Assembly: GCA_913057245.1 (NCBI GenBank) | Contig: CAJXNH010000002.1 | Span: forward strand, 62,001 to 126,000 | Length of the DNA: 64,000 nt | Reading direction: 5' to 3' | Source: an uncultured Phaeodactylibacter sp. | GTDB taxonomy: Bacteria > Bacteroidota > Bacteroidia > Chitinophagales > Saprospiraceae | Shown here: positions 8,509 through 17,281 of the stretch, in pieces | How positions within the stretch are numbered: the stretch's first letter is position 1 | Layout of the letters: each line of letters starts with the position of its first letter | Program-made: the position numbers and the translations under genes | Notes under the pieces: generated by a model | The model's input: the letters and a program-made list of their open reading frames with translations, nothing else | What the model was told of the DNA's origin: nothing | Databases searched by the model: none

Positions 8509-9674
8509 GCCGGCAGTTTTTTCAGGACTTCCAGGCAGCCCCAAAGCGCTCGCGGCACGTGGAAACAGCCTTTCCACTTGCCGCCCTTTGCGGTATGCAG
8601 TGGCGTGCCGTCCCGCTTCAGATAGCCAAACCATTCGCCGTACTCCGGATCTGAGAATCTTGGCCAGGCATAGTCGTAGAGTTGCTCAAACCACCGTGCA
8701 CACCGCTCATCGCTGGTATGCCGCAGCCCTTTCAATGCAGCTTCCATGGCCTCGAGGTGGACCCACCATAGCTTTTGGTCCCATTCCAGTTGTTGGGGCG
8801 GATAGCCTTTGCGGTCCAGGAAGTAAAACAAGCCGCCTGCTTCTTTGTCCCATCCGTAGTCTAACATGAAAAGCGCCCGCTCTGTGGCCTGCCGGATCAG
8901 CTCCTGATCGTTACGGCGCTCGCCCAGGTCCATGATGAACCACATGGCTTCCAGGGCGTGGCCCGGGTTAAGCAGCCGGCCTTCGAAGGTGTCGCTGAGC
9001 TGCCCATCGGGCTGCACATTTTCCAGGACCAGCCCGGATTCATCGTCGTAGAAGGTACCCATTACGGTGTGAATGCAGTGGTCGATGGTGGTTTCCACTA
9101 AATCTGCCTCCAGCAGAGGCTCCAGCTCCAGGCAAAGGTTGCAGAGGATCATAGGCAGGGAGAAGCCCATGAGGGGTCGGGTACCGGGGACCAGTTTGTT
9201 GTACTTTCCCTTAGGGTTGTCCTGCCGTTCCAGTATTCGGCTGAATGTAGTCCGGGCTATGGAAGCGTAGCGTTCAGTACCGGTGGCCTGGTATAGTTGG
9301 CCGAAAGCCATAGCTGCGAAGCAATCGGAAAAGATGTTATAGGCTTGTACCAGAGGCTGTCCGTCCTGCCGGAGGGAGAAGTACCAGTTGCCGTCTTCGT
9401 CCCGGCCGTGCTTTTCCAGAAAATTAGCACCCAGTAGGGCGATATCCAGCCATTCCTGCCGCTGTTCCTGGTTGTTGTATAATTTGGAAAACGTCCAAAC
9501 CTGACGGGCCTGCAGCCAGATAAACTTGTCGGTATCGTACATCTGTCCGTCCCGGAGCAGGCAGGTGAAATAGCCGCCATGTTCGCGGTCCGGGGAATAG
9601 CGCTCCCAAAAGGGGATGACCCGTTCGTTTAGTTCCTTTGTGAAAACCGGGATGTATTGTCCTGCATTCAGCAT
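8505..9674 (-). CDS. AGE-family (N-acylglucosamine 2-epimerase-like) epimerase/isomerase
   Basis: A 389-residue alpha/alpha-barrel enzyme of the AGE family, which includes N-acylglucosamine 2-epimerase, cellobiose 2-epimerase and aldose-ketose isomerases. Family features are the N-terminal RYSPDREHGGYF segment, RQVWTFSKLYN, the NPGHALEAMWF stretch with the active-site His, and WWVHLEAMEA near the C-terminus. There is no signal peptide, so it acts in the cytoplasm. It is last in an SSS symporter, DUF4434, AGE set; its ATG comes two bases after the DUF4434 stop (TGAACATG), implying translational coupling. The exact sugar cannot be read from the sequence: a 2-epimerisation of an imported disaccharide or of an N-acyl sugar are both possible. 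Confidence 0.85.
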   Translation of the reverse strand: MLNAGQYIPVFTKELNERVIPFWERYSPDREHGGYFTCLLRDGQMYDTDKFIWLQARQVWTFSKLYNNQEQRQEWLDIALLGANFLEKHGRDEDGNWYFSLRQDGQPLVQAYNIFSDCFAAMAFGQLYQATGTERYASIARTTFSRILERQDNPKGKYNKLVPGTRPLMGFSLPMILCNLCLELEPLLEADLVETTIDHCIHTVMGTFYDDESGLVLENVQPDGQLSDTFEGRLLNPGHALEAMWFIMDLGERRNDQELIRQATERALFMLDYGWDKEAGGLFYFLDRKGYPPQQLEWDQKLWWVHLEAMEAALKGLRHTSDERCARWFEQLYDYAWPRFSDPEYGEWFGYLKRDGTPLHTAKGGKWKGCFHVPRALWGCLEVLKKLPA

Positions 9675-9676
9675 GT

Positions 9677-10612
9677 TCAGTGTTCGTTTCGGTATTCCTG
9701 GTATCGGTTGTACAAGTGGCCCGCCTGTGGGTAAGCCGATTGTGGGCTCATAAAATGAGAAAACTCAAAGGTAATGGCTTTTTCCAATCCGGCAGCGCGG
9801 GCAGCTTCCAGTTTGAGGCGCAGCTTTTCCCACTTGATGGGCAAAAACTTGATGGGCATATCCCGGTCGAAGGATTCAGCATTGGTCCAGCAGCGCAGCC
9901 CATGGCGGTCAGCGAGCCGCTTGTTAACGGCAAAGTAATCCGCCAGCTGATGGTAGTCCACATGCCCGTCCTGAAAGGCCACGATGTCTACGGCCTCCCG
10001 TATGCCGGCAAAGATTTCGTCCCATTCGGCTTCATGTTCCTGCAGGCTGACGGCATCGGTTTTAGTCAGTTCGGCTTCGCTGGCCATGATGGCTTTCTGA
10101 CCGTCGATGTATGGAGAAATCAGGGTGGGCAGCCCGCCACTTACTTTTTTGCAGTGCAGCCCCAGTTGCCGGTACAGATCAATGATGCCGGCCGTTTTGC
10201 GGCTGACCTCCTGGCAAATATACCAACCCTTGAATGCCGGAGAGGTGCCATACCGTTCCCAAACTTCATCAATGACCCGGAGGTTGAGGGCTACCTCGCG
10301 TTGGAAATCGCCCTGCGCCCACCAGTATTTGCCGGAGTCGTACAGCCCAAAGTAAAAAGCCATACCATGCTTTTCTGACAGGTCCAGAAACAAGCGTACC
10401 AGGTCGACCGGTGGTTCATACGCTCCCTCTTCCTGCTGAAGTACGGCTGATGGATAGGTCAGCCAGTTTTTATATCCGCAGCGGATGAGAATGACGGTGT
10501 CAATGCCCATGCGCTTCATGTGCTGAAAATCGGTGTCCCACTCTTTAATGCCCCAGTTTTGGTGGGGGATATCGTGGGAAATTTCATCCAGGAAAGTTCC
10601 TGTTAGCTTCAT
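9677..10612 (-). CDS. DUF4434-type TIM-barrel protein, probable glycosidase-like
   Basis: A 311-residue protein with no signal peptide. The opening KLTGTFLDEI, the GIDTVILIRCGY strand and the conserved GWYICQE segment near residue 160 fit the DUF4434 family, thought to be a TIM barrel related to glycoside hydrolases; Glu in YICQE is a candidate catalytic acid. Later strands show FQDGHVD and KRLADRHGLRCWTNAESFD, again barrel-like. It sits between a sodium/solute symporter (5 nt upstream) and an AGE epimerase (2 nt downstream), so a cytoplasmic role in processing an imported sugar is likely. The activity is not established for the family as far as I know. Confidence 0.7.
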   Translation of the reverse strand: MKLTGTFLDEISHDIPHQNWGIKEWDTDFQHMKRMGIDTVILIRCGYKNWLTYPSAVLQQEEGAYEPPVDLVRLFLDLSEKHGMAFYFGLYDSGKYWWAQGDFQREVALNLRVIDEVWERYGTSPAFKGWYICQEVSRKTAGIIDLYRQLGLHCKKVSGGLPTLISPYIDGQKAIMASEAELTKTDAVSLQEHEAEWDEIFAGIREAVDIVAFQDGHVDYHQLADYFAVNKRLADRHGLRCWTNAESFDRDMPIKFLPIKWEKLRLKLEAARAAGLEKAITFEFSHFMSPQSAYPQAGHLYNRYQEYRNEH

Positions 10613-10617
10613 GTGTT

Positions 10618-12438
10618 TTAGTCTTCAAGTTTGTCCCACCAGTATTTCTTCAGCAGCCAGGTGGTGATTAAGAAAATGAGAAAAGTGATGGCCAGTTCCG
10701 TAGACTGCCGGATGAGCAGGTAGATCGGCATGACGACCAGGGACATTTGCCAAACGATACCGACGAGGATATTGAATGCATCCCTTCCGAATGAATGGTT
10801 GGGCACAAAAGCGGGGTCTGCCGCCAGTACCTTTTTTCGGATGGGGCCCCAAAATCCCCATGGGTTGGTCTTTTTGTAAAAGTTCATTAGCGTTTCGTCA
10901 TCCTCGGCAGGAGTGGCATAGGTGCCGATGAGGCAGCCCGCGAGGGAAATGGCAAAGATGACCGGGAAAAGGTAGATGGGCGTAACATCCGGAAATAACG
11001 GCGGGATAAAGGTTGCTGCAATCAAACCGCCAATCATGCCCCAGAAGTAACCGTAGCCATTGAAGCGCCACCAGATCCACTTGAGGGCATTGGCTGCAGC
11101 GTAGCCGCCGTACAGGGCCGAGGTGATCCAAAGCGTTAGGGAATTGATGCTACTGGCGTAAAAACCGCCTATCAAGCCAATGGCAACCAGCAAAAAGGAA
11201 GCCAGGTAGCTATACCGGATGTAGGTCTTGCTGCTGGCATTTGGGTTGACGTATTTCTTGTACAAATCATTGACCAGGTAAGCCGGCGCTGCGTTAATGA
11301 AGGCGGCAAAAGTCCCCATAAAGGCGGCTAGCAGGCCGGCCAACAGCAGCCCCTGAAAGCCGGGTGGGATGAAACGCTCGATGGCTAGCGGGAGGACGGT
11401 CTCAAAATCAATATCAGCACCCATTTCCCTGAATTCCGGGGTCAGGTAGACCAGGGAGAGCACCGCAAATCCGGCGATCATAAGATAACGGGGGAAGTAA
11501 AGCGCCAGGATAGTCAGTCCACTCATCTTTGCCGCTTCAGAGGCAGTAGGAGTGGAAAGTACCCGCTGCATATCATAGCTGGGCACCGGCCCGGCAAGGC
11601 TGGCAAAAATACCCTTGAAAATCATTGCGATCAGCAGAAGGCCTATGGCCCCAAACCCATCATCCTCAATGCGTTTGTTGACACTGTCCAGATAGCCGGT
11701 CCAGTCGAGGTCCATCTCCCAGCTGAAGAACAACTCTGTCCAGCCGGGCGGTACGGCTTCCATCACCTGTTCTCCGCTGACGTTGGTATAGGCAATGATG
11801 CCTACTACGAAACAGGAAATGGTCATGATGACAAACTGCAGCACTTCCGTTCCGACCACACTGTACATCCCGCCCTTGATGGTGTAAAGGGTGGTAACGG
11901 CGATGATGATGAGTGCATACGACTGCTCAGAGGTCAGCTGAATCAACCCTCGGTCAACGGACAAATCCCATGGGAAAAAGATGACGGCAAACTTGCCAAT
12001 GCCTTCAAAGAAGTAGGCGATGAACCCAAATACGCTGATTACTGCGAAGACCGTCACAATAATATGCGACAAGCGCCCGCCGGTCTGATCGCCAAAACGA
12101 AAAGTGATCCACTGCGCACCGGTAAGCACCCCTGAGCGCCTGAGCCAGATAGCCAGGAAGACCATGACAAACACCTGATTCCAGACCGGCCAGAGCCACG
12201 GAATCCAGGCACTCTTCAGCCCGTATACAAACAGGATAGTAACGGTCCACATCGTGCCCGAAATATCGAACATACCGGAGGCGTTGGAAAGCCCCAGGAG
12301 ATACCAAGGGATTTTATTGCCGCCCAGAAAATAAGCCTGCATGTCCTTAGAGGCCCGCTTTGAAACCCAAAAACCGAATAGAACGGTCAGGACGATATAG
12401 CCGAGAATAATCCCGGTATCCAGTAAGGTTAAGTTCAT
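10618..12438 (-). CDS. sodium:solute symporter (SSS family), probable sugar transporter
   Basis: A 606-residue integral inner-membrane protein with about 14 hydrophobic segments. The opening segment (ILGYIVLTVLFGFWVSKRASKDMQAYFLGG) and the SNASGMFDISG stretch at residues about 51-61 are typical of SSS carriers of the SGLT/vSGLT type; GPVPSYDMQRVLST near residue 285 is the conserved Na+ site region. It should import a sugar or similar solute with Na+. First of three tightly spaced genes (5 nt to DUF4434); 85 bp separate it from the UnbV lipoprotein gene upstream, which may or may not be on the same transcript. Substrate unknown. Confidence 0.9.
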   Translation of the reverse strand: MNLTLLDTGIILGYIVLTVLFGFWVSKRASKDMQAYFLGGNKIPWYLLGLSNASGMFDISGTMWTVTILFVYGLKSAWIPWLWPVWNQVFVMVFLAIWLRRSGVLTGAQWITFRFGDQTGGRLSHIIVTVFAVISVFGFIAYFFEGIGKFAVIFFPWDLSVDRGLIQLTSEQSYALIIIAVTTLYTIKGGMYSVVGTEVLQFVIMTISCFVVGIIAYTNVSGEQVMEAVPPGWTELFFSWEMDLDWTGYLDSVNKRIEDDGFGAIGLLLIAMIFKGIFASLAGPVPSYDMQRVLSTPTASEAAKMSGLTILALYFPRYLMIAGFAVLSLVYLTPEFREMGADIDFETVLPLAIERFIPPGFQGLLLAGLLAAFMGTFAAFINAAPAYLVNDLYKKYVNPNASSKTYIRYSYLASFLLVAIGLIGGFYASSINSLTLWITSALYGGYAAANALKWIWWRFNGYGYFWGMIGGLIAATFIPPLFPDVTPIYLFPVIFAISLAGCLIGTYATPAEDDETLMNFYKKTNPWGFWGPIRKKVLAADPAFVPNHSFGRDAFNILVGIVWQMSLVVMPIYLLIRQSTELAITFLIFLITTWLLKKYWWDKLED

Positions 12439-12523
12439 TGTAACAGGTGTTTAAAGTCAGTTTAGCTACGGTTTTGTGCATCCGTATTTACCTGCACCGG
12501 AGCTTCCGATCTGTTTTGCCAGA

Positions 12524-15500
12524 TCAGTTTATGGTCGTTTTGTTTCTGGAATAGGTCAGGGCCGTTTGATTATTGCGGAAGAATAAAAGGGTTTGCCCAC
12601 CGTTTAACGCAACAGCGCTCCGCACATCACCGATCAGGCTCAGCCCGGATTGATGCTGAGGGATGTATTCAAACTGTCCATCGCCACGGTTGAGGAACAA
12701 CTGGCCATAGTTGGCATCCCAGGGGCCCATCGTGGGCCGGGTTTCACTTAGGTTGCCGGCCAGGATCAGGTCTTGCCGCCCATCGTTGTTGGCGTCAAGC
12801 GGCAGGATGGTAAACACTGGCGACATTTGTGCGGCAGCGGGAAGTTCGTGCATTGCCCAGTTGCCATCGCCCTGATTTTCCAGCCAAACGGTTTTCCCTT
12901 GCTTCGCTTTGAGTTGCCGTGCACCTTCCAGTTGCTCCGGTGAAAGCACATCTTCAATCTTGGCATTGGAGTAGCTGGCGTAATCCCTGAATTTCTTCCG
13001 CATGGCGGCCAGTTGCCCAAACAGGTTGTCCCGGCTCACAAAAGGGTAGGGTGCACCCTGTATGTAATGCGTGATGAGGGGGTCTACTGCGCCATTCTCA
13101 TCAAAGTCGCCGTAGTAAAGGGTAGCGGGCTCCTCCGCAGACACCTTGAGGTTGGTGTTTTGGCCTAGGTTGCCAGCGATCAGGTCGGTATCGCCATCGC
13201 CATCGAGGTCGGCTTTTGCCATTGACCACCACCAGCCATCGGTGTTCGCCCCAAAGAAGTTATCGGCTCGCTGAAGTTGCCCATTTTGATTGAGGAATAC
13301 CGTAAGCGGCATCCACTCACCGGCGATTACAAGATCGGGCTGACCATCGGCATTGAGGTCTTCCCAAAGGGCTGTGGTGACCATACCGGGCTGCTCCAAA
13401 CCGGAGGCTTTTTCGGCAGTAACGTCTGTAAACTCGCCATTTCCATTGTTTTCAAGCAGGTAGCTGCGGGCAGCTAGGGGGTATTGCCCGGGAATGAGCC
13501 GGCCTCCTGCAAAAACATCCTGGTCTCCGTCCCCATCGAAATCGGCAACCGCAACTGTGCCGCTACTGCTGCGCATGAGTGGAAGAGCACGGGTGGCTTT
13601 TTCAAATTGGCCGGAGCCGTCATTAAGGTATAAGCGGTCTTGCAGGGCCAGGTCTTCCGGAAGGTAGTGGTAGCCCCCACTGCTGACATAGAGGTCCATG
13701 TCCCCATCGCCGTCGGCATCAAAGGCGGCGGCGGCTACGTCTTCCATGATCAGGTCGTTGGTCAGAGCAGGCTGAAGGGACGTTGCCCAGGAGCCATCAG
13801 CTTGTTGCAGGAAGAGCTGACCGGCTTGCATTTTGGCGCCCCCGGTAAAAAGATCTGCCCGGCCATCTCCGTTGAAATCGGCCGTGGCGACCGCCGGGCC
13901 CATGTAAGACAGGGCATAGGGGAGGAGAGACTGTTGTTTGAAGTCCACGCCCTGATTTTCCTGATGGGCAAAAGGGACACTGTTTTTTGCTGGGCTAAAT
14001 AGCGCTTGTGGTGCCGGAGCAGGATTTACAGGTTTCGCATCAGCGATGGCGACCGTTAGGGTTTGGTCGGCCGGGATATTGTTCAGTGTGGTAACGGTGC
14101 CATCAGGCCAGTTCACGGTGAGCTGATCAATCGTTTGCACTTCACCCAGTCCGAAGTGGAGCGGGACGTGCATGGCAGACTGAAATCCGCGGGTCGGCAT
14201 AAATTCCTGCATGAAGGTTTGCCCGTTGTTTTCCAGGGTGACTTTTGCGCCCACGGCATGCCGGTTGCTGCCCTTGGCTTTTAGGCTTACTTTCAGATAG
14301 TGGCCTTGAGCAACCTGATTTTCGTAGATGCGCGCAGGCGCATTGACGTTGTTGATTACCAAATCCAAGTCACCGTCCAGGTCGAGGTCTGCATGAACAG
14401 CTCCATTAGAGAGCACCAGCTCGTCAAAACCCCAGTCAGCTGATTTTTTGGTGAAGGTCAGGTCACCATTGTTACGGAAAATATAATTGGGCGTTTTGGT
14501 GGACTCCATTTTAGCGATGATATCCAGCAGGGCATCTGATTGTTCCCCCCGTTTTTCCTTGATGCGCTGATCGGCGTAGTAGGAAACGAAATCCCGGTTG
14601 GTGTAGTCGCGCAGGTAACCATTAGAAACGAAGAGGTCCTTCCAGCCATCGTTGTCCAAGTCGGCGAGGAGGGGCGCCCAGCTCCAGTCAGTATTGGATA
14701 CGCCGGCCAACTGCCCGATCTCGCTGAAGGTGCCATCGCCGTTGTTAAGCTGCAGCATATTACGCATGATCTGATGGTAAAAACCATTGCGCAGCATGGA
14801 CTGATACTTTTCATAGGTATCCGGCCCGTAGAGCAGCTTCTGCCGGCGGTTATCCTCGGGTAGCATGTCCAGGCTGAGAATGTCCGGCAGGGCATCATTA
14901 TTAAAATCTGCTATGTCTGAACCCATGGAAAAATGGGAAATGTGCCCGATCTGCTGTTTGAGCTCATCTTTGAAAGTGCCATCTTTCTGGTTGATGTACA
15001 GGTAATCTTCTTCAATGTAATCATTTGAGACGTAGAGGTCTGTCCATCCATCCCCATTGACATCGGAGGAGGCAATGCCCAGTCCAAAGCCCAGTGGCGT
15101 ACTTTTGATGCCTGCGTCAGCCGTCACTTCCGTAAATAGGCCATCATCGTTGCGCAAGAGCTTATCCCCGGCAAATTCATCGGACAGCCCTTTGACGTAG
15201 GCCGCATCAAAGCTTTGAAAATCTTCAATAGAGTGGTTGAGCAGATAACAGTCGAGGTCGCCGTCCCGGTCATAATCAAAGAAAAGCGCCTGCGTGGAAT
15301 AGGCAGGCAGGTCAAGCCCGTACTTTGCCGCCTCCTCCTTAAAGGTGGGGATACCTTCACTGTTATTGCCCTGATTGATGTAAAGCTCATTGCGGCGCAG
15401 CTCCGGGGCTTTATCGCCGGAGTAGCACAGGTAGAGGTCTAAAAGCCCGTCGCTGTTGATGTCTACCAGGGTCGTGCCGGTATTCCAACCGTTTTCTCGT

Positions 15501-15838
15501 CCGGCCACACCAGCCGTTTCGGTAACGGCTTTGAATTGGAGGCCGCCCTGATTTAAGTACAGGGCATTAGGCACCATATTACCGGTAAAATAGAGGTCCG
15601 GCAGGCTATCCTGATTGAAATCGCCAACGGCAATGCCGCCACCGTTGTAAAAGTACTCGTAGGAAAGGACGTTGACGTCTTCTGTCTCCGTCAGCGTATT
15701 CGCAAAGTCGATACCGGTTTTTTGCCCGTCGTGAGGCACAAAAGTCCCTTGTTTTCGGGCAATATCCTGGCTATCAGTGTTCTGGCAGCCCGCAAAAAGC
15801 AGGCTAGAGGCGATTAAAAGACAAAAATACTGTTTCAT
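12524..15838 (-). CDS. FG-GAP/VCBS repeat lipoprotein with ASPIC/UnbV domain
   Basis: A 1104-residue surface or periplasmic lipoprotein. The ATG at 15838 is chosen over an upstream start at 15871 because it opens a clean SPII signal (LLFAGC, Cys18). Two blocks of FG-GAP/VCBS beta-propeller repeats follow, recognised by repeated D-x-N/D-x-D-G-x-x-D calcium-type loops (for example DFNQDSLPDLYFTGN, DINSDGLLDLYL, DADGDGDMDLYVSSGG). Between them, at about 535-610, is an ASPIC/UnbV domain (GSNRHAVGAKV ... FGLGEVQTIDQLTVNWPDGT). Proteins of this kind (CRTAC1-like) are abundant near sugar-uptake genes in Bacteroidota, with no settled function; binding of glycan or protein is plausible. It precedes the SSS-DUF4434-AGE genes by 85 bp. 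Confidence 0.85.
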   Translation of the reverse strand: MKQYFCLLIASSLLFAGCQNTDSQDIARKQGTFVPHDGQKTGIDFANTLTETEDVNVLSYEYFYNGGGIAVGDFNQDSLPDLYFTGNMVPNALYLNQGGLQFKAVTETAGVAGRENGWNTGTTLVDINSDGLLDLYLCYSGDKAPELRRNELYINQGNNSEGIPTFKEEAAKYGLDLPAYSTQALFFDYDRDGDLDCYLLNHSIEDFQSFDAAYVKGLSDEFAGDKLLRNDDGLFTEVTADAGIKSTPLGFGLGIASSDVNGDGWTDLYVSNDYIEEDYLYINQKDGTFKDELKQQIGHISHFSMGSDIADFNNDALPDILSLDMLPEDNRRQKLLYGPDTYEKYQSMLRNGFYHQIMRNMLQLNNGDGTFSEIGQLAGVSNTDWSWAPLLADLDNDGWKDLFVSNGYLRDYTNRDFVSYYADQRIKEKRGEQSDALLDIIAKMESTKTPNYIFRNNGDLTFTKKSADWGFDELVLSNGAVHADLDLDGDLDLVINNVNAPARIYENQVAQGHYLKVSLKAKGSNRHAVGAKVTLENNGQTFMQEFMPTRGFQSAMHVPLHFGLGEVQTIDQLTVNWPDGTVTTLNNIPADQTLTVAIADAKPVNPAPAPQALFSPAKNSVPFAHQENQGVDFKQQSLLPYALSYMGPAVATADFNGDGRADLFTGGAKMQAGQLFLQQADGSWATSLQPALTNDLIMEDVAAAAFDADGDGDMDLYVSSGGYHYLPEDLALQDRLYLNDGSGQFEKATRALPLMRSSSGTVAVADFDGDGDQDVFAGGRLIPGQYPLAARSYLLENNGNGEFTDVTAEKASGLEQPGMVTTALWEDLNADGQPDLVIAGEWMPLTVFLNQNGQLQRADNFFGANTDGWWWSMAKADLDGDGDTDLIAGNLGQNTNLKVSAEEPATLYYGDFDENGAVDPLITHYIQGAPYPFVSRDNLFGQLAAMRKKFRDYASYSNAKIEDVLSPEQLEGARQLKAKQGKTVWLENQGDGNWAMHELPAAAQMSPVFTILPLDANNDGRQDLILAGNLSETRPTMGPWDANYGQLFLNRGDGQFEYIPQHQSGLSLIGDVRSAVALNGGQTLLFFRNNQTALTYSRNKTTIN

Positions 15839-15892
15839 GGAACGAAAAATAAGTAAATCTGCCAGAAGCACCTAGCAATTGCCGGTAAAGTT

Positions 15893-15938
15893 GTGTGCGC
15901 ACACAGTGTGCCGCAAACATTGCGCTGTGCTGTGCGGC
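15893..15938. repeat. palindrome and inverted repeat between two minus-strand genes
   Basis: GTGTGCGCACAC (15893-15904) is a perfect 12-bp palindrome, followed by GCCGCA (15910-15915) and TGCGGC (15933-15938) as arms of a second hairpin. They lie in the 110-bp gap after the small protein gene and before the UnbV gene. There is no T-run, so an attenuator, weak terminator or protein-binding site are all possible. Confidence 0.35.
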
Positions 15939-15948
15939 CCGATTAAAA

Positions 15949-16218
15949 TCAGCCTTTAGCTTCTTTTTTGTGCTCCATTATTTTATCGGCAATTTTCAGG
16001 GCCCACACCATTTGCTTGGCGGAGGGGTAGTTGTTGTACAACGCTTTTTTACGGGCCTGCATAAGGATGCCGCGTTCATCATAAGAGAGCAGGCGTTTGT
16101 TACCTTCCTGCAAGGTGTAGTCAATCATTTCCTGCCATTCGTCTGCGTCGTACATTTCGAAGTCGGATTTGAGCACATCAAGATCTGTGGGGTCGGAGAG
16201 GTCGTAATTTCTGGACAT
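15949..16218 (-). CDS. small protein of unknown function
   Basis: An 89-residue acidic/charged protein with no signal peptide, membrane segment or cysteine. The ATG at 16218 (MSRNYD) is preferred over an in-frame TTG at 16230, since GGAAATCACC before it can serve as ribosome site. It is predicted mostly helical: an Asp-rich N-terminus (DLSDPTDLDVLKSDFEMYDADEWQ, split here by eye into two short helices) and a Lys-rich C-terminus (KIADKIMEHKKEAKG). It begins about 21 nt after the stop of the TPR lipoprotein gene, so the two are probably co-transcribed. I do not recognise the family. Confidence 0.7.
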   Translation of the reverse strand: MSRNYDLSDPTDLDVLKSDFEMYDADEWQEMIDYTLQEGNKRLLSYDERGILMQARKKALYNNYPSAKQMVWALKIADKIMEHKKEAKG

Positions 16219-16239
16219 GGTGATTTCCAAGTTTGTGAG

Positions 16240-17172
16240 TTATTGATTATTGGGCACAGGCTGATTGCCTGCTTTGGTATTTAAGTTCCGGATGATCTCT
16301 TCTTCATCCTTGCCTAAGTTTTCAAGCAAAACCTGGGCGGAGGAAGCGAAGTCGTCGTTGGGATGCTCATCGATGAACTGCTGGTAAAGCTGCCCGGCCT
16401 CATCGAACCGTTTTAGGTCGTTGTCGAGGATGAATGCTTGCATAAAAAGCGCCTGCGGTGCTTTCTCATATTTTGGGTATTGGGCATACAGTTTTCCATA
16501 TAGCTCCAGCGCTTTTTCGTAGTTGCGGGCCGAGCGGGCAATCTCTCCTGCCCGGTAAAGCAGGGTAGGCGTCAGCGCATCATCCGGGAGCAGTATGCTG
16601 TAAAGTTCGGATTGCTGAATATAAAGATCCGCCTTCCGGAAATCCAGCCGGGCCAGGGAGTCGTTATAAATGGACAAACGCAGGGCTTCCAGCTCGTCCT
16701 CCAGCCCAACCATGGTGTTACCGAGTTGTTCGGCAGCTGTTTTAGCAGATTCGCTTTCCGGGTATCTTAGGGTGAGTGCCTGCAGGGTCAGTTGCCCGGC
16801 CTTAGGCTGCTGAAGGGCGGAGCTGTAAAGGTCTCCCAGAAGGAGCATCGCCTGCGGTGCCACCTCTGCCTCATTGTGTTGCTCCAGTAATTGCCGTAGC
16901 CGTTCTGTAGCTGCTGGGAAATTACTTAGTCGGTACTGCAAAGCCGCTTCCCGATACAGGTAGCGGGGCGTAAAGGCTGGGTCTTCAGGGTAAGCCGAAA
17001 TGTAGTCCTCGTAGGATTCGATCAGGATTTTGGCCGTAGCCGCATCTGTTTCGCCTTCAGCTTTGGCCTCCAGTTCGGCTATTGCAGCCTGTCTCTTTTG
17101 TTGCTCATTGGTACAGCCGGTCAGGGTTATAGCGAGCAGGATAAAAATAGGTAGTGTCAGGTTGTATTTCAT
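16240..17172 (-). CDS. TPR-repeat lipoprotein, BamD/YbgF-like
   Basis: A 310-residue lipoprotein with an SPII signal (ITLTGC, Cys20) followed by TPR helices through residue about 290. Units are visible as FPAATERLRQLLEQ, LYSSALQQPKAGQLTLQAL, YEKALELYGKLYAQYPKYEKAPQALFMQAFIL and FDEAGQLYQQFIDEHPNDDFASSAQVLL. The last two, with the YPxxxxAPxAL pattern, resemble BamD and CpoB/YbgF tails. Such proteins act in envelope assembly; which complex this one serves cannot be told. The gene is divergent from phr and heads a minus-strand group with the small protein gene. Confidence 0.75.
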   Translation of the reverse strand: MKYNLTLPIFILLAITLTGCTNEQQKRQAAIAELEAKAEGETDAATAKILIESYEDYISAYPEDPAFTPRYLYREAALQYRLSNFPAATERLRQLLEQHNEAEVAPQAMLLLGDLYSSALQQPKAGQLTLQALTLRYPESESAKTAAEQLGNTMVGLEDELEALRLSIYNDSLARLDFRKADLYIQQSELYSILLPDDALTPTLLYRAGEIARSARNYEKALELYGKLYAQYPKYEKAPQALFMQAFILDNDLKRFDEAGQLYQQFIDEHPNDDFASSAQVLLENLGKDEEEIIRNLNTKAGNQPVPNNQ

Positions 17173-17196
17173 AGAGGTTTGATATTCTTAACCACT

Positions 17197-17204
17197 CAAA
17201 ACTA
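17197..17204 (-). promoter_or_regulatory. candidate -7 promoter box of the TPR lipoprotein gene
   Basis: On the minus strand the bases read TAGTTTTG, an exact TAnnTTTG box, ending 24 nt before the ATG. No well-spaced TTG -33 element is seen. Confidence 0.45.
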
Positions 17205-17281
17205 CAAAATCTCAGAGGGATTCCGCTGGCTAAACAAACGGCTGTTTTTCCTGTTTCTCCTCCGAAAATGAATCCAACTTT

